Positions 9,601 through 19,340 are shown, numbered from the stretch's first letter. The stretch is DNA of 28,139 bases from Apostichopus parvimensis (GCA_000934455.1 KN884823.1:40552-68690); one strand, 5' to 3'. Numbers and translations are program-made. Notes: generated by a model from the letters alone, not told the origin.

Positions 9601-12600
9601 TAAGATGCTCTTAATGAAAAAGAGAAACAAATTTGACACTTTTGAGTCTTCCTGGCCTGCTACTAATAGTGATAATAATCGGCCTGGAAGGGCAGCCATT
9701 GTACGATACTGAGTAGCCAAATGTGCATGTGGGAGAAGCCAAATGGCTAAAAACTTACACTTCGTGTCAGGTGGCCATCCAATTCGATGTTGTAGTTCAT
9801 TTTGAAAAATTTTCAGATGAGAAGAGCCTGGATTTCTCCTGGACGAGAAGCCCAGTTCTTTGTCCTGCCAGTGAGGAACACCTACCATCTCCCAGGTGCT
9901 AGGTTTCCCTGCTCCTATTGTCACCACCTTTTATCTACGCCACAATAGCACTGGTTGTGAAGGCATTTTTGTCTGACAATAGCACACACTTCATCTCTAT
10001 CTTCAAGAGTCCTGCGATTATTAAGTTTCATGCTTAAGCTCATTCATATTGTTTTCTCAGGGAATGTCCATGACAAATTCGTCACCTATAACGGTGCCAA
10101 ATCGAGCTAAGAAACAAATCTTTGGGACCAATCCGATAAGTCTATCTGCTCCTTCGTCCGACGGCCAGCCCTTCGTTCTTGATATGGCAACCAGTACTGT
10201 TTCTTTTGGGAAGGTATGTATTCATGGGTGGCTTTCCACTTTGCGGTGTGTACCTCCTTTGAGATCAGGGCATCAAGGCTCTGCCACGTGGAAAATAAAG
10301 TCACCCAGGCCAACTTTTTCAACCCTTCATTTTCCTTAAGTAATTAATAATATATTATGAAAAAGAGAATACCTCCCAAGGCCTTCTATTTGACCATTAC
10401 CCCTGGATCTATAAACCATTATCCTCTCTGACCCCTTCTCTGGTCATGCTTGGCTGTGAAGTGTATTTGTAAAAAGTGTCATGTGGTTGAGTATGGTGAC
10501 CAGGTCCCCTTGACTTTCAAGATGGTACTTGGGATGGTTTGTCAGGGAATAGTGTAGTTGTTTGCATTAAATTTGAATTTTGAAATGGCACTTTGGAGGT
10601 TTGAATTTCTCTTAATGAAAGTGCAATAATGGTTTTGCATCATCAATGTATAACTTGTGTAGCAATGTTGAAAGTTTGCAAACAGTTTGCTCTATCAAAC
10701 ACCATAATTATTGTACCCTGCTTATTAAAACATACATGGGAAAGAATTTCCCCCAATGCTTTTTTCGATTATTTTAAGGAAAGGGTCCAAAATATTTGAA
10801 TTTTATCTGTTAAATGCTTGAAATTACATTGTATGTATTTTGTCGTGTTGCAAGTTACAAGACGCACATTCTTAGACTTTTATACAACAATATGTAATTT
10901 TAACCAAATTATGATAGTGATAGAGATAGCAATATATATATATATATATATATATATGGTATAAATGACATATAGTTTAATAGTAGACAGATGACTCCAT
11001 TTTACCTTTCATTCAGGTTGCTTTGCTTTTAATATTAATTTAAATTTGATCTGGACTGATCTTAATTTGGTCTTGATCTAGAACTGGTAACTTTAGAGAA
11101 TAACTTCATGATGTGGGAAAGATGGCCATCCAGAATGGTATTTCATATCTAGTGTTAAAGTCATATGTTCCATGAGATAATGCCCATTTAGAGGAAAACC
11201 ATTTTCCCCCTCCTTTGTGAGCACATATCCAATTGACAACGTTTTGTGGTATGAAGTTCCATCTGTTAGAGAGAGCATAGTGGTCAAGTGGTTGAGGCAG
11301 TGGACCTGTGATCTAAGGTTTGCAGGTTCGAGTCCTAGCCAGATCATCTCCATTGCCTCTCTTCACACAGGTGTATAAATGGGGACTTGCGATGTAACTT
11401 GTAAATGTAGTTGGGTGTGCCGGTTTGTGGAAGCACCCTATGGGAAGTCCTCCAGGGGATACGTAGATATGGTGCACTGCAATGCCCTAGGAGGGGTTGT
11501 GTGAATTGTGCCCACTTTGGTGAGTGAGTGTGTGACAAGTAACCAATGACCAGGGCTTCAGTTGTAAAGTCATGTGAGGGGACCTTGGCTTCAAAACAAG
11601 ACTGTAAACCTTCAACTTAAACTCTCCACTTTGTAATTAGTCACCATTAACTAATCAAGCCAAACTGACATCTATTAAATAACTCACAATGGGAGAATGG
11701 GCTGTGCATTACTGTAAATGAGTCTCGGCCACATTTTACTTCTTGACTTTTATTGCAGGTTGAAATGCAGAATCACAAGAATGAACCGATCCCGTCTGGT
11801 TGGGGAGTAGACGCAGAAGGACATCCCACAACTGATCCTAAGGATGTAGTAGAGAGAAAAGGCAGTCTTCAACCTCTGGGTGGCCCAGAAATAACAGGTA
11901 CTCTAACAGTTTTAAAAGTAGGAGTGTCAGGATCTGATTCACATATGTTAAAATGACATGACAGGTAGGCTGCATTATTCGTCAGTCCTAAGGAAAGATT
12001 GTTTAAAGAAAAGCAGAAAACCTAGTTGAGGTTGCTATAAATTACAGGTGGTTATTAGGGTACAGGAATCATTTCTATGATTGAGGTATTAATGCCTTTT
12101 TTATTAACTTACATGTGGTCATAAGGGTACAGGAATCATGGCTATGATTGAGGCATTCATGCCTTTTTAACTTACAGGTAGTTATAAGCGTAAAGGAATT
12201 ATGGCTATGATTGAGGTATTAATGCCTTTTTAATTTACAGGTAGTTATAAGGGTAAAGGAATTATGGCTATGACTGAGGTATTAATGAATTGTTTAACTT
12301 ACAGGTAGTTATAAGGGTACAGGAATCATGGCTATGATTGAGGTATTCATGCCTTTTTACCTTACAGGTGGTTATAAGGGTACAGGAATCATGGCTATGA
12401 TTGAGGTATTAATGAATTGTTTAACTTACAGGTAGTTATAAGGGTACAGGAAATGGCTATGATTGAGGTATTCATGCCTTTTTACCTTACAGGTGGTTAT
12501 AAGGGTACAGGAATCATGGCTATGATTGAGGTATTCATGCCTTTTTAACTTACAGGTGGTTAGAAGGGTACAGGTATCATTGCTCCTCTTTGATATATTA

Positions 12601-15600
12601 ATGCCTTTACTAATCTATAGATGGATATAAGTGTACAAACATCATTGAGCTATGATTGGTATGTTAATGTCCTTACTAATTTACATGTGGTTATAAGGGT
12701 ACAGGAATCATGGCTATTATAGATATATAGTAATGCCTCCATTAATTTAAAGATGGAAATACATGTAGGCCTTCAGGCATCATTGACCTATGATTGATAT
12801 GTTAAAGGCATTGAAGACTCGCCCCAAACCGTGTGCGGCCATCTGAAAAAGTTAACTTTCTGTTACTTGCAAGTGACGTATTGTTCGTGTCGCTACAAAA
12901 TGCAGACAATGATGAAACGTGATTCCTTAATTGTTATCTTTAGCTGGACCTGAGATGTCCATCGCTGTATCGTTTGTATACTGTGCTGTGGGTATTGACT
13001 GCAGCTGTATGTACTGACTGTACACTTATAGTGTCTACTTACTGACGGTAGCAAGCTGTGTGTGTATCTTCTGGGATCGATGGTGGTGTCTTACACTTCT
13101 GTTACACCTCATTCGAAACTAGGTCAGATTACCGGCATTACACGTTTCTTTTTGCGCAAGTCTTCACACCCTTTAATAATGATGAGAATATGCATGCTAC
13201 TGAAAATAGACTGTATATTGTGTGTAGTTTAAGACCAAAATTACACTCAGGAAAGACCAAAAAAGTGTAGTTTTGTCTTTCATAAGATTGTACCTATAAT
13301 ATGGGGACTGATGGGCCATTAATTAGCAATGTTCACACCCACAAGGCAGGGTTATTAACATGATTAATCAATACGCAAGTTCTGTTCAAAGGTGGCACAT
13401 TAACACTCTATAATTCATAATTACATAATTAATAAAACATGATTTGCCCCATCTGACAATTCTAAGATTTCATCTTTCCCAGATGATATTATGGTGAGCA
13501 ATATTGTAATTAATCAACTAAATGGCTTCCTGATGGGTGTAGTACTTTATAATTATTAACAAAAGATTCATTGTTAGATCCAGTCTTCAACCAGATATAT
13601 ATATAACTTGATGGTTTATTGAGATATCTAACCATGCATGCAATGCTAGGTTAATAAATAAAACACCATGTAGCAATATAAACTGTACAGTGATGCTGAC
13701 CAATGTTCCTTTACCAATAAGTGCCTGCAGCTGGTTTAGGTGATGTAATATACATGTGTAACCTTTATAATTGTTCTAAGGTGTCACAGCTATGATTGGT
13801 ATGTTAATGTCCTTACTAATTTACATGTGGTTATAAGGGTACAGGAATCATGGCTATTATAGATATATAGTAATGCCTCCATNNNNNNNNNNNNNNNNNN
13901 NNNNNNNNNNNNNNNNNNNNNNNNNNNNNNNNNNNNNNNNNNNNNNNNNNNNNNNNNNNNNNNNNNNNNNNNNNNNNNNNNNNNNNNNNNNNNNNNNNNN
14001 NNNNNNNNNNNNNNNNNNNNNNNNNNNNNNNNNNNNNNNNNNNNNNNNNNNNNNNNNNNNNNNNNNNNNNNNNNNNNNNNNNNNNNNNNNNNNNNNNNNN
14101 NNNNNNNNNNNNNNNNNNNNNNNNNNNNNNNNNNNNNNNNNNNNNNNNNNNNNNNNNNNNNNNNNNNNNNNNNNNNNTGGCTATTATAGATATATAGTAA
14201 TGCCTCCATTAATTTAAAGATGGAAATACATGTAGGCCTTCAGGCATCATTGACCTATGATTGATATGTTAATGTCCTTACTAATTTACAGGTGGTTATA
14301 AGGGTACAGGAATCATGGCTATGACTGAGATATTGACTGCAGTGTTATCTGGCGGTGCGGTTGCTGGAAATGTAAGACAATGGTTATCAACGGCTGAAGA
14401 AGCGAACCTTGTAAGTTACCTCTGATTGTACACACTTGCCTTTTGATCGAATCTGAAACTACAGAATAACAAATGAAAGAGACATTATGTGTCGGAGTCA
14501 GTCCCTTGCAGCTTTGTCATTTCATTTAGTGTGATGCTGTGTGAAATCCATGGGGCACAAAGTCACTCATAGTTGTGACAGATACATCACAGACGATCCA
14601 TCTTTACCACTATACTCTCTTAATCTGCAATAGTCTAACAATTTGTAACAACATGGGTTTATTAGAGCGATTGGTACCTAATATATTTGTGGATTCTAAA
14701 TCGCTTCACAATTAGAATGATGCAAAAGTTACAATGCGACTTTAAGAGAAAATCAAGCAGTTGTACTTCAACAGCTACAAAATGAGTGATGAATTACATG
14801 TCATTAAACACTACAGTACTTCTCCAAGTTGTTCAGATGAGGAATTAATCCCTTTTAGTAGGGAAGGAATCTGTCGGTCACTTACAGACCAGAGGTATGA
14901 TCACTGTCACATCAGTACATAGTATGTTGCATAATTGTTATAGGCAATAGTTTCAGTAGCTCTTTCTGCAGCGTTAAGACCTGATACTACATTAGATGAT
15001 CCACATACTTGTTGTCACTCCTTCACTGGCTTTGTATGGGGCACCTAAGGGGGGGGGGGGGGGTGAGGGGGAATTTATGAAAGGAGGTTATACTACAAGA
15101 TGGAGGGCCATAATTCTGTATTAATGAAATTAAGTGGTAATCCATAGATGCTCCATAGAATTGTGTATAAAGTACACTGAGATGCATCCTTCGACAGGTC
15201 AAAGTTGAGTGTAACAGGTTGACATAACTTAATATGCTTGAGAATCCCAGTTGTCTGTCGGTAACAACAACAACTGTGGTTATATTTTCCAGTTCCTCAA
15301 CTGCATTTTGAATATTTTCATTTGCAACATTTTAACTAACTGCCAGTAGTGAATGATATCATGCACCAGGCCTAATAAGGCTACCTTTTGGTTTGTTCAA
15401 AAAACTTATCGTTGACACATTGTTGACATATATTTAACCTCACTCAGAGCACTGCTTTTTGTAAAGTAATCAACATTTTTGTAGTTAAAAGACCAGTAGG
15501 TTCTCTTAAGAAGAGCTTGAGTATCTTAGTGAAACATATATACAATTCCTAAGTTTCTATTGTCCAGATATAGCAAGTTGAATTTCTAAGTTTTTGCTTA

Positions 15601-17591
15601 AAAATGGGAAGTTGAAGCACAACAGGGTTGACACCAGTGCCAGATTAAACTAGTACTAGCAACAGTAACACATGCTACGGGTCTCGCATTAACAAGAGGC
15701 CCACGCTAAATGCTTGCAAGGCTCTACCAATATCCGATACAGTGACTCTACACTTGCTCTATGACTATAGTACTATACTGCCTTCAACTTTTTTGAAACG
15801 ACTGGGGTGTTTAAGGTTAGCGATATTAGCGATATTAGCCAATTATCACCTTCAAATCGGGGTTATAAGTTTAACACAGTAATTAATGAGAGTGTGGTAT
15901 CTATGTGATACATACATGGTGCATAAATACGAAGGTATTCGAAGTCATAGCCCACTGCCCAAAGATGAAGACGAAAATGTAACGTGCCTTAGCTGAATGC
16001 TAAAGGCACAAGCTTAATCCAGCACTGGGTGACACTTCACTTTGACCAAAAAAACAAAAACCTGTCTTATTGTTCCTTATTACATACTGTATTGTTTTTC
16101 ACCCTGATTGGATACAGCTGTAAACTTTGCTACTGCTGTTTTGCAATTTTCAATTACACCTTCATTTTATCTGAAAACTTAGGGTCAACTTTTTGTAGCC
16201 ATCAACCCAGAGTGCTTTGCTATGGACTTTGAAGGTCGGTTAGCCGATTTTCTTGGCTGTTTAAGAGATCTAGAACCGGTAAGCCTGCCATTCAGAGAAA
16301 ATAGTTATTGACAATTGGCATTATTCTCTGAAGCTAATAGGGTTTCTAGAGAAAATAAGGCAATAATGGAATGTAAGATTTAAAACTAAGAATTTCATCC
16401 AACCATCTCCCAGCTTTGGATTTACTTCTAATGTTCAGATAATAAAATATTGAAATTGATTTTATTGATTTTGTTGATATTTTATGATCATGTGCCTTTA
16501 TCAGGGCCAAACAATAAGTTCAAATGTGAAGGGTTCCTACAGTATTCCTAATTCATCAACCCAATGTGATAAAAAGACAGTTTCATGTATTTTCCACGTG
16601 TGACATTTGAAATTGTTGTGTAATGTACAGTACTTAATATCCAAATGAAAAGAATTTTTCAAGATTTGATATCTTGCCGATGAATCAATCACGATGAACT
16701 AATATTCTCCCTGTTTGTTTGCTGTGCATTATATTCTTCATTATCACATAAAATTCATCAGTTTTCCAAAGATTAATGATCGTGCTTGAAATGTATGATT
16801 ATGGTTTGAATGTGTCATTATTACATAACATTTTTATGACTGTGAAGAGATATAGTTAAATTAAACAGTATCAAGGGTCAAGTTACCAATATGGCCATCT
16901 GCAAATTATACAATGTGTATTTCTGAATTAAGTCAGCTTGTACATGAGAAGCAGCTAGCTCCACCCCCTTATAAAATGACAGCCTGCTTGTTAATACCAA
17001 AAGTAAATTTTGGGATGCCTAAATTGCTGAACCTTTGCACAAGATTTATATCATACATGATTGCTTTGCCCATGCAGTCCAGTCCCGAGCTACCTGTCGT
17101 GGTCGCTGGTGACCTGGCTCGACAGCACATGAAGAAGGTTGATGAAGACGGCGCCATTCCTTATCCGAAAAATCTCCTCATATCTTTGGTGAGTAGTAGT
17201 TTAATTCAAATACTTCCACTTTTAACTGACACTAAAACCTAACACATTGATCAAAAAGTATTGATCTTAAATATTTTGTAAGTATTAAAAGAAGCAGTAA
17301 ATTGTTCACTTATGGGTAAATTGTTACTTTGGAGCTGGTTACAAAATTATCGAGTAAATGAAGTAACGAAAGAGAAGGTTATTAACAAATTTGCCTTGTC
17401 AATCTTTGTGGTCAATGACATTAGACAGTGTTTTGATTTTGTGTCGTTTTTTTTTGGATCGGGAAATCAAGTTTTCCTACACTTCTCTGTGGTAATAGCT
17501 GTGCTCATATTTCTATTATTTCATGTAGAATGAGCTTGCAGCCAACCTTGGTGTGGAACCTTTGAAGGTGGTAGGACCTTGGTTACCTTGA
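6526..17591 (+). CDS. Malate/L-lactate dehydrogenase family protein (Ldh_2, YjmC/YlbC-like), nine coding exons
   Basis: Nine exons join into one frame of 366 codons plus stop: 6526-6694, 7479-7667, 8367-8428, 10061-10213, 11759-11897, 14292-14410, 16183-16278, 17078-17188, 17529-17591. All introns are GT..AG, with phases 1,1,0,0,1,0,0,0. The product belongs to the Ldh_2 family of NAD(P)-dependent 2-hydroxyacid dehydrogenases (malate, L-lactate, sulfolactate or ureidoglycolate types), unrelated to classical LDH/MDH. Family landmarks, in order, are YRGHFSHGLNRL (45-56), AKGSNHYGISGWY (118-130) with the presumed catalytic His123, FGTNPISLSAP (about 160-170), VLDMATSTVSFGK (about 179-191), PSGWGVDAEGHPTTDP, LGGPEITGGYKGTGIMAM and the C-terminal IPYPKNLL. 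Length is normal for the family. No signal peptide is seen, so it is probably cytosolic. The substrate cannot be told from sequence. Exon 2's donor side and exon 6's acceptor side are tandemly amplified. An AATAAA lies 46 bp after the stop. Confidence 0.93.
7479..7667 (+). CDS. Dehydrogenase coding exon 2
   Basis: The acceptor ATTATCTTCAG ends at 7478. The exon encodes VYVRDVQ through GIGWVVAKG (57-120), including the TAWVDGKNLLGAVVG segment. The donor AAAG|GTATGT at 7668 is phase 1. The last 31 bp of this exon plus the donor are repeated downstream. Read-through past the donor meets an in-frame stop at 7700-7702, so only this donor is productive. Confidence 0.92.
7637..7910 (+). repeat. Tandem array of exon 2 end plus donor site
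   Basis: Units beginning GAGGCTGGGATTGGTTGGG start at 7637, 7704, 7771, 7809 and 7881 (steps 67, 67, 38, 72). The first is the genuine end of exon 2. The next three each repeat the donor AAG|GTATGT (GT at 7735, 7802 and 7840 as well as 7668). The fifth is cut off before its donor. Between units is the intron piece GGATATATGTACGTTTGTC. The copies are nearly identical, so the expansion is young. Confidence 0.95.
8367..8428 (+). CDS. Dehydrogenase coding exon 3
   Basis: The acceptor TCTCATGCAG ends at 8366. This 62-bp exon encodes SNHYGISGWYTLKALEHNLL (121-140), the most conserved block of the family, with the presumed catalytic His123. The donor CTG|GTGAGA is phase 0. Confidence 0.92.
8570..8650 (-). 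repeat. Retroposon 3' tail, reverse orientation, in intron 3
   Basis: TTTATTTATTTATTTTAC followed by TATAGCGCCTTATCC and CTAAGGCGCTTTACAG is the reverse complement of the common SINE/LINE 3' end, which has paired GCGC motifs and a (TAAA)n tail. No body is evident beyond about 8650. Confidence 0.45.
8651..10060. other. Intron 3 remainder, nothing recognised
   Basis: AT-rich intron sequence. The only landmark is a G-rich run at about 9268-9285. Open frames here (9008-9190 forward, 9592-9927 reverse) show no domain. Confidence 0.45.
10061..10213 (+). CDS. Dehydrogenase coding exon 4
   Basis: The acceptor TTGTTTTCTCAG ends at 10060. It encodes GMSMTNSSPITVPNRAKKQI through VLDMATSTVSFGK (141-191), with the family's GTNPI and LDMATS motifs. 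The donor AAG|GTATGT is phase 0. Confidence 0.93.
10932..10957. repeat. (TA)n microsatellite in intron 4
   Basis: About 13 uninterrupted TA dinucleotides. A shorter TA run lies at about 17656-17671, after the gene. Confidence 0.9.
11265..11560 (+). mobile_element. tRNA-derived SINE in intron 4
   Basis: The head has an A box (TGGTCAAGTGG, 11281-11291) and a perfect B box (GGTTCGAGTCC, 11325-11335) spaced as in a tRNA, so it could carry an internal Pol III promoter. The body CATTGCCTCTC...CAGGTGTATAAATGGGGAC matches the truncated copy at 6249-6500. The end point is approximate. It is not a working tRNA gene because the acceptor stem does not close. Confidence 0.75.
11759..11897 (+). CDS. Dehydrogenase coding exon 5
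   Basis: The acceptor TTTTATTGCAG ends at 11758. It encodes VEMQNHKNEPIPSGWGVDAE through LGGPEITG (192-238), the family's PxGWGxDxxGxPTTDP segment. The donor ACAG|GTACTC at 11898 is phase 1, matching the G|GT start of exon 6. Confidence 0.92.
12048..12801 (+). repeat. Tandem array of exon 6 start plus acceptor site (decoy acceptors)
   Basis: Twelve units of 61-67 bp have exon-like starts at 12048, 12115, 12178, 12241, 12305, 12368, 12432, 12493, 12556, 12621, 12687 and 12753. Each carries a T-rich tract, CTTACAG or a variant, then the first ~40 bp of exon 6 (GTGGTTATAAGGGTACAGG and on). Nine units keep an AG acceptor with strong similarity: 12048, seven from 12178 to 12556, and 12621. Units at 12115 and 12687 have ACAT instead, and 12753 is diverged. 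Spliced to exon 5, most units read GYKGTGIMAMIEV then reach an in-frame stop. Another partial unit follows at 13788 and the series ends at the real exon 6 (14292). Confidence 0.95.
12802..13176. mobile_element. MITE copy 2 with TTAA ends, in intron 5
   Basis: 375 bp, starting TTAAAGGCATTGAAGACTCG and ending CGCAAGTCTTCACACCCTTTAA in two parts (TIR plus TTAA). It is clearly similar throughout to copy 1 at 2527-2889. It sits at a GATATGTTAA site whose undisrupted form is visible after the assembly gap (GATATGTTAATGTCC, about 14264-14278), consistent with TTAA targeting. The sequence to its right does not resume the expected flank, so rearrangement or assembly error followed. Confidence 0.8.
13177..13787. 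other. Intron 5 interior, nothing recognised
   Basis: AT-rich sequence between the MITE and a repeated array unit. No coding sequence, RNA gene or further repeat could be named. Confidence 0.4.
13788..14291. repeat. Array units flanking a 295-bp assembly gap
   Basis: 13788-13882 is identical to 12648-12742. The N run occupies 13883-14177. The sequence from 14178 repeats 12711-12801 and then continues TTAATGTCC...TTTACAG into exon 6. The last 32 bases before the gap equal the first 32 after it, so the gap lies inside or across a duplicated unit and its true size is uncertain. Confidence 0.9.
14292..14410 (+). CDS. Dehydrogenase coding exon 6
   Basis: The acceptor CTAATTTACAG ends at 14291. 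The exon encodes GYKGTGIMAMTEILTAVLSG through STAEEANL (about 238-277) and ends at AAC CTT|GTAAGT, phase 0. Unlike the array copies it reads GAGATATTG where they read GAGGTATT, so it lacks the internal GT, and it has no early stop. Confidence 0.92.
14411..16182. other. Intron 6, nothing recognised
   Basis: AT-rich intron with a G tract at about 15050-15064. No conserved coding block or RNA gene is seen. Confidence 0.5.
16183..16278 (+). CDS. Dehydrogenase coding exon 7
   Basis: The acceptor GAAAACTTAG ends at 16182, with a weak pyrimidine tract. It encodes GQLFVAINPECFAMDF through CLRDLEP (278-309), corresponding to the family's HxFIAIDPxxF block. The donor CCG|GTAAGC is phase 0. Confidence 0.9.
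17078..17188 (+). CDS. Dehydrogenase coding exon 8
   Basis: The acceptor TTTGCCCATGCAG ends at 17077. It encodes SSPELPVVVAGDLARQHMKK through IPYPKNLLISL (310-346). The family usually has PGE at the VAGD position and then a final IPLxxxxxxxL helix. The donor TTG|GTGAGT is phase 0. Confidence 0.9.
17529..17591 (+). CDS. Dehydrogenase coding exon 9 (terminal)
   Basis: The acceptor TATTTCATGTAG ends at 17528. It encodes NELAANLGVEPLKVVGPWLP and TGA (347-366). AANLGV matches the usual Ldh_2 C-terminal helix (LAxxLGI). Confidence 0.88.
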   Translation, partial: NELAANLGVEPLKVVGPWLP

Positions 17592-17636
17592 CCACACGCC
17601 ACACCAGTTATATTAATATTAATTATGTGAACCTCA

Positions 17637-17642
17637 AATAAA
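17637..17642 (+). promoter_or_regulatory. Polyadenylation signal AATAAA for the dehydrogenase gene
   Basis: A canonical AATAAA lies 46 bp after the stop codon, which would give a short 3' UTR. Confidence 0.6.
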
Positions 17643-17671
17643 TGATCGCAAAATGATATATATATATATAT

Positions 17672-18850
17672 TATGCCTTGATACAGCAGTATTTTTATCT
17701 TTATAATCTTTTGTACCAGTAAAACATTTATAACTTAAATTATGCCCAAAAATTACCATTTTATAATTCAGAAATAGCATTGTATAGTTTGATCTGTTGT
17801 AGTTGTTTATTGCAAATGTGTGGTAACGGTCAAATTTGACTTAAGAAGGGGGGTGGGGGGGCTTAGCAGATTATCATTTCTCCTACTACGTGATTCTCAT
17901 TAGCCTCTAAGTGATTTTCTGTACCAAATTCTACAAATGTAGGAATTTATCCTTTCATCATAATTTTTAAAATTAACAGTTATTTAGAAATGTAATATGT
18001 GTAAAAGTCAGTTGGCCTGACGTCAGGCCAACTTACTTTTACACATTCTATTACACACGCTCTCTAGTGGATAAGCAGTTTGCTAACAGTTTTATTTTAT
18101 TCTCAGAAATGTAATATATCAGAATAGCAGTCGTATCATATCAGACTTGGATGTAGTGGGTTATTTTTAAGGAATTCTGAAACCAAACCAAATTAAATAC
18201 TGTTAGTTTAAAGTCATCATCGATTCACACTTTTCATATGCAGATGTTTGTGTTTAAAAGTATCTACTGCCAATACCCATAAATTAAAGTTACAGACTAT
18301 GTCACGGCTCTAAGAGAAACAATAGTTAAGATCTGTAAGCACATTGCCGTCACCTCTTAAACCAGTACTATTAAGTTTGTGGAATACTTGGTTTGAGGAT
18401 ATTATGTGCCTTTAACTTAATACACTATTCTCCTTGGTCCTAAAGAAGAAAACTGCAAGCAGTGAAGCTGTCTTATCCGTTGTGACTATATTAATACTCC
18501 ATGAACTTCAGTATTCTACAAATGTTTGAACCTTTTGCAACACTGTGCATTTAGTGTGAATTCCGCTTTGTAAGTATCGCCGCATTAGCTATTATAGAGC
18601 CAAATAAAGAGTCAGTGTTTGCTTTATTTGATAAATAAAGCTTTGTCAAACTTTTATATCAACTCTTTGTTTGGTTACTTGCCATAGGCAGGGAAGTATC
18701 CGATGCAGTCAAGTTGTTGTGTGTGTCTGTTATGCCGTTGCTTTTAAACACTATATGAAGGTAGATAACATCTGCAGTTCTCATATTTGACATGTGCTTT
18801 CCGCATAATTAGTACAAGAACCCTATTGTTTTGGGCGAATGTCAATGGTC
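17672..18850. other. Intergenic, one palindrome, no gene seen
   Basis: AT-rich sequence with a G-rich run at about 17849-17860 and the palindrome described separately. No coding frame or RNA gene is supported. Confidence 0.45.
17997..18046. repeat. 50-bp near-perfect palindrome centred on TGACGTCA
   Basis: The two 25-bp arms match with a single mismatch (C at 18009 against T at 18034) and no loop. The centre is TGACGTCA (18018-18025), the full CRE/ATF consensus. Weaker symmetry continues outward (AGAAATGTAATATG against TTCTATTACAC), so it could be the core of a foldback element. Confidence 0.9.
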
Positions 18851-19340
18851 ATTAGGGGTCAGCAGAGGGCAAAATGTGAAAATCTCGAAAAAAGCTGTAT
18901 CTCCAGAACCTAAAATCAAAGGAGCTCAAATATGCATGGTAGGATAGCCTTACTGTATATAGTGTAAAGGTTTCACACAATTTGGTATAAGTCTGAGTTC
19001 ATTAAGGTCACCACGGGTCAAAACTTGAAATCCCTGTAAACACGATATCTCCAGATAGGAAACTGTATTGGGTCTCACATCTTGCATGTGGCTTCCCTAT
19101 GATGAGTACAAACAAGTGATTGATTAGTGGAGGTCAAAGGTCATTTGGGGTCATCAAAGGTCACACTGTGTAAAGCCTTATATACACAAACGTTGTAAAC
19201 ACGATATCCCAAGATAGATTACATCACATAGCTCATATTTGGCACATGTCTTGTAGTGAGTACAAGAGCCTATCATTTGAGTAGATGTCAAAGGTCATTT
19301 GGGGTCAGCATAGGTCCAAATGTCAAAATATCAAATTGGT
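18850..19340. repeat. AGGTCA-rich interspersed repeat
   Basis: Three to four degenerate units of roughly 120-150 bp, each with GGTCATTTGGGGTCA or a variant, ACACGATATC and CATGTGGCTT-like blocks. A perfect nuclear-receptor DR1 string, AGGTCAAAGGTCA, lies at 19131-19143. The style matches the repeat starting at 26870. No coding sequence is seen. The transposon class is not recognised. Confidence 0.65.

Noticed and set aside
9592..9927. Reverse-strand 111-codon frame in intron 3
   Set aside because: No recognised motif and no splice signals. Length is compatible with chance in a less AT-rich patch.
11265..11340. Functional tRNA gene
   Set aside because: A and B boxes are present but the acceptor stem does not pair and the sequence continues into a SINE body.
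12048..12801. Regular repeats that could suggest a CRISPR array
   Set aside because: Units are contiguous with no unique spacers, they copy a downstream exon of a eukaryotic gene, and the genome context is animal.
13790..14217. Open frames spanning the N run on both strands
   Set aside because: They are open only because of the unknown bases; the flanks are array units.
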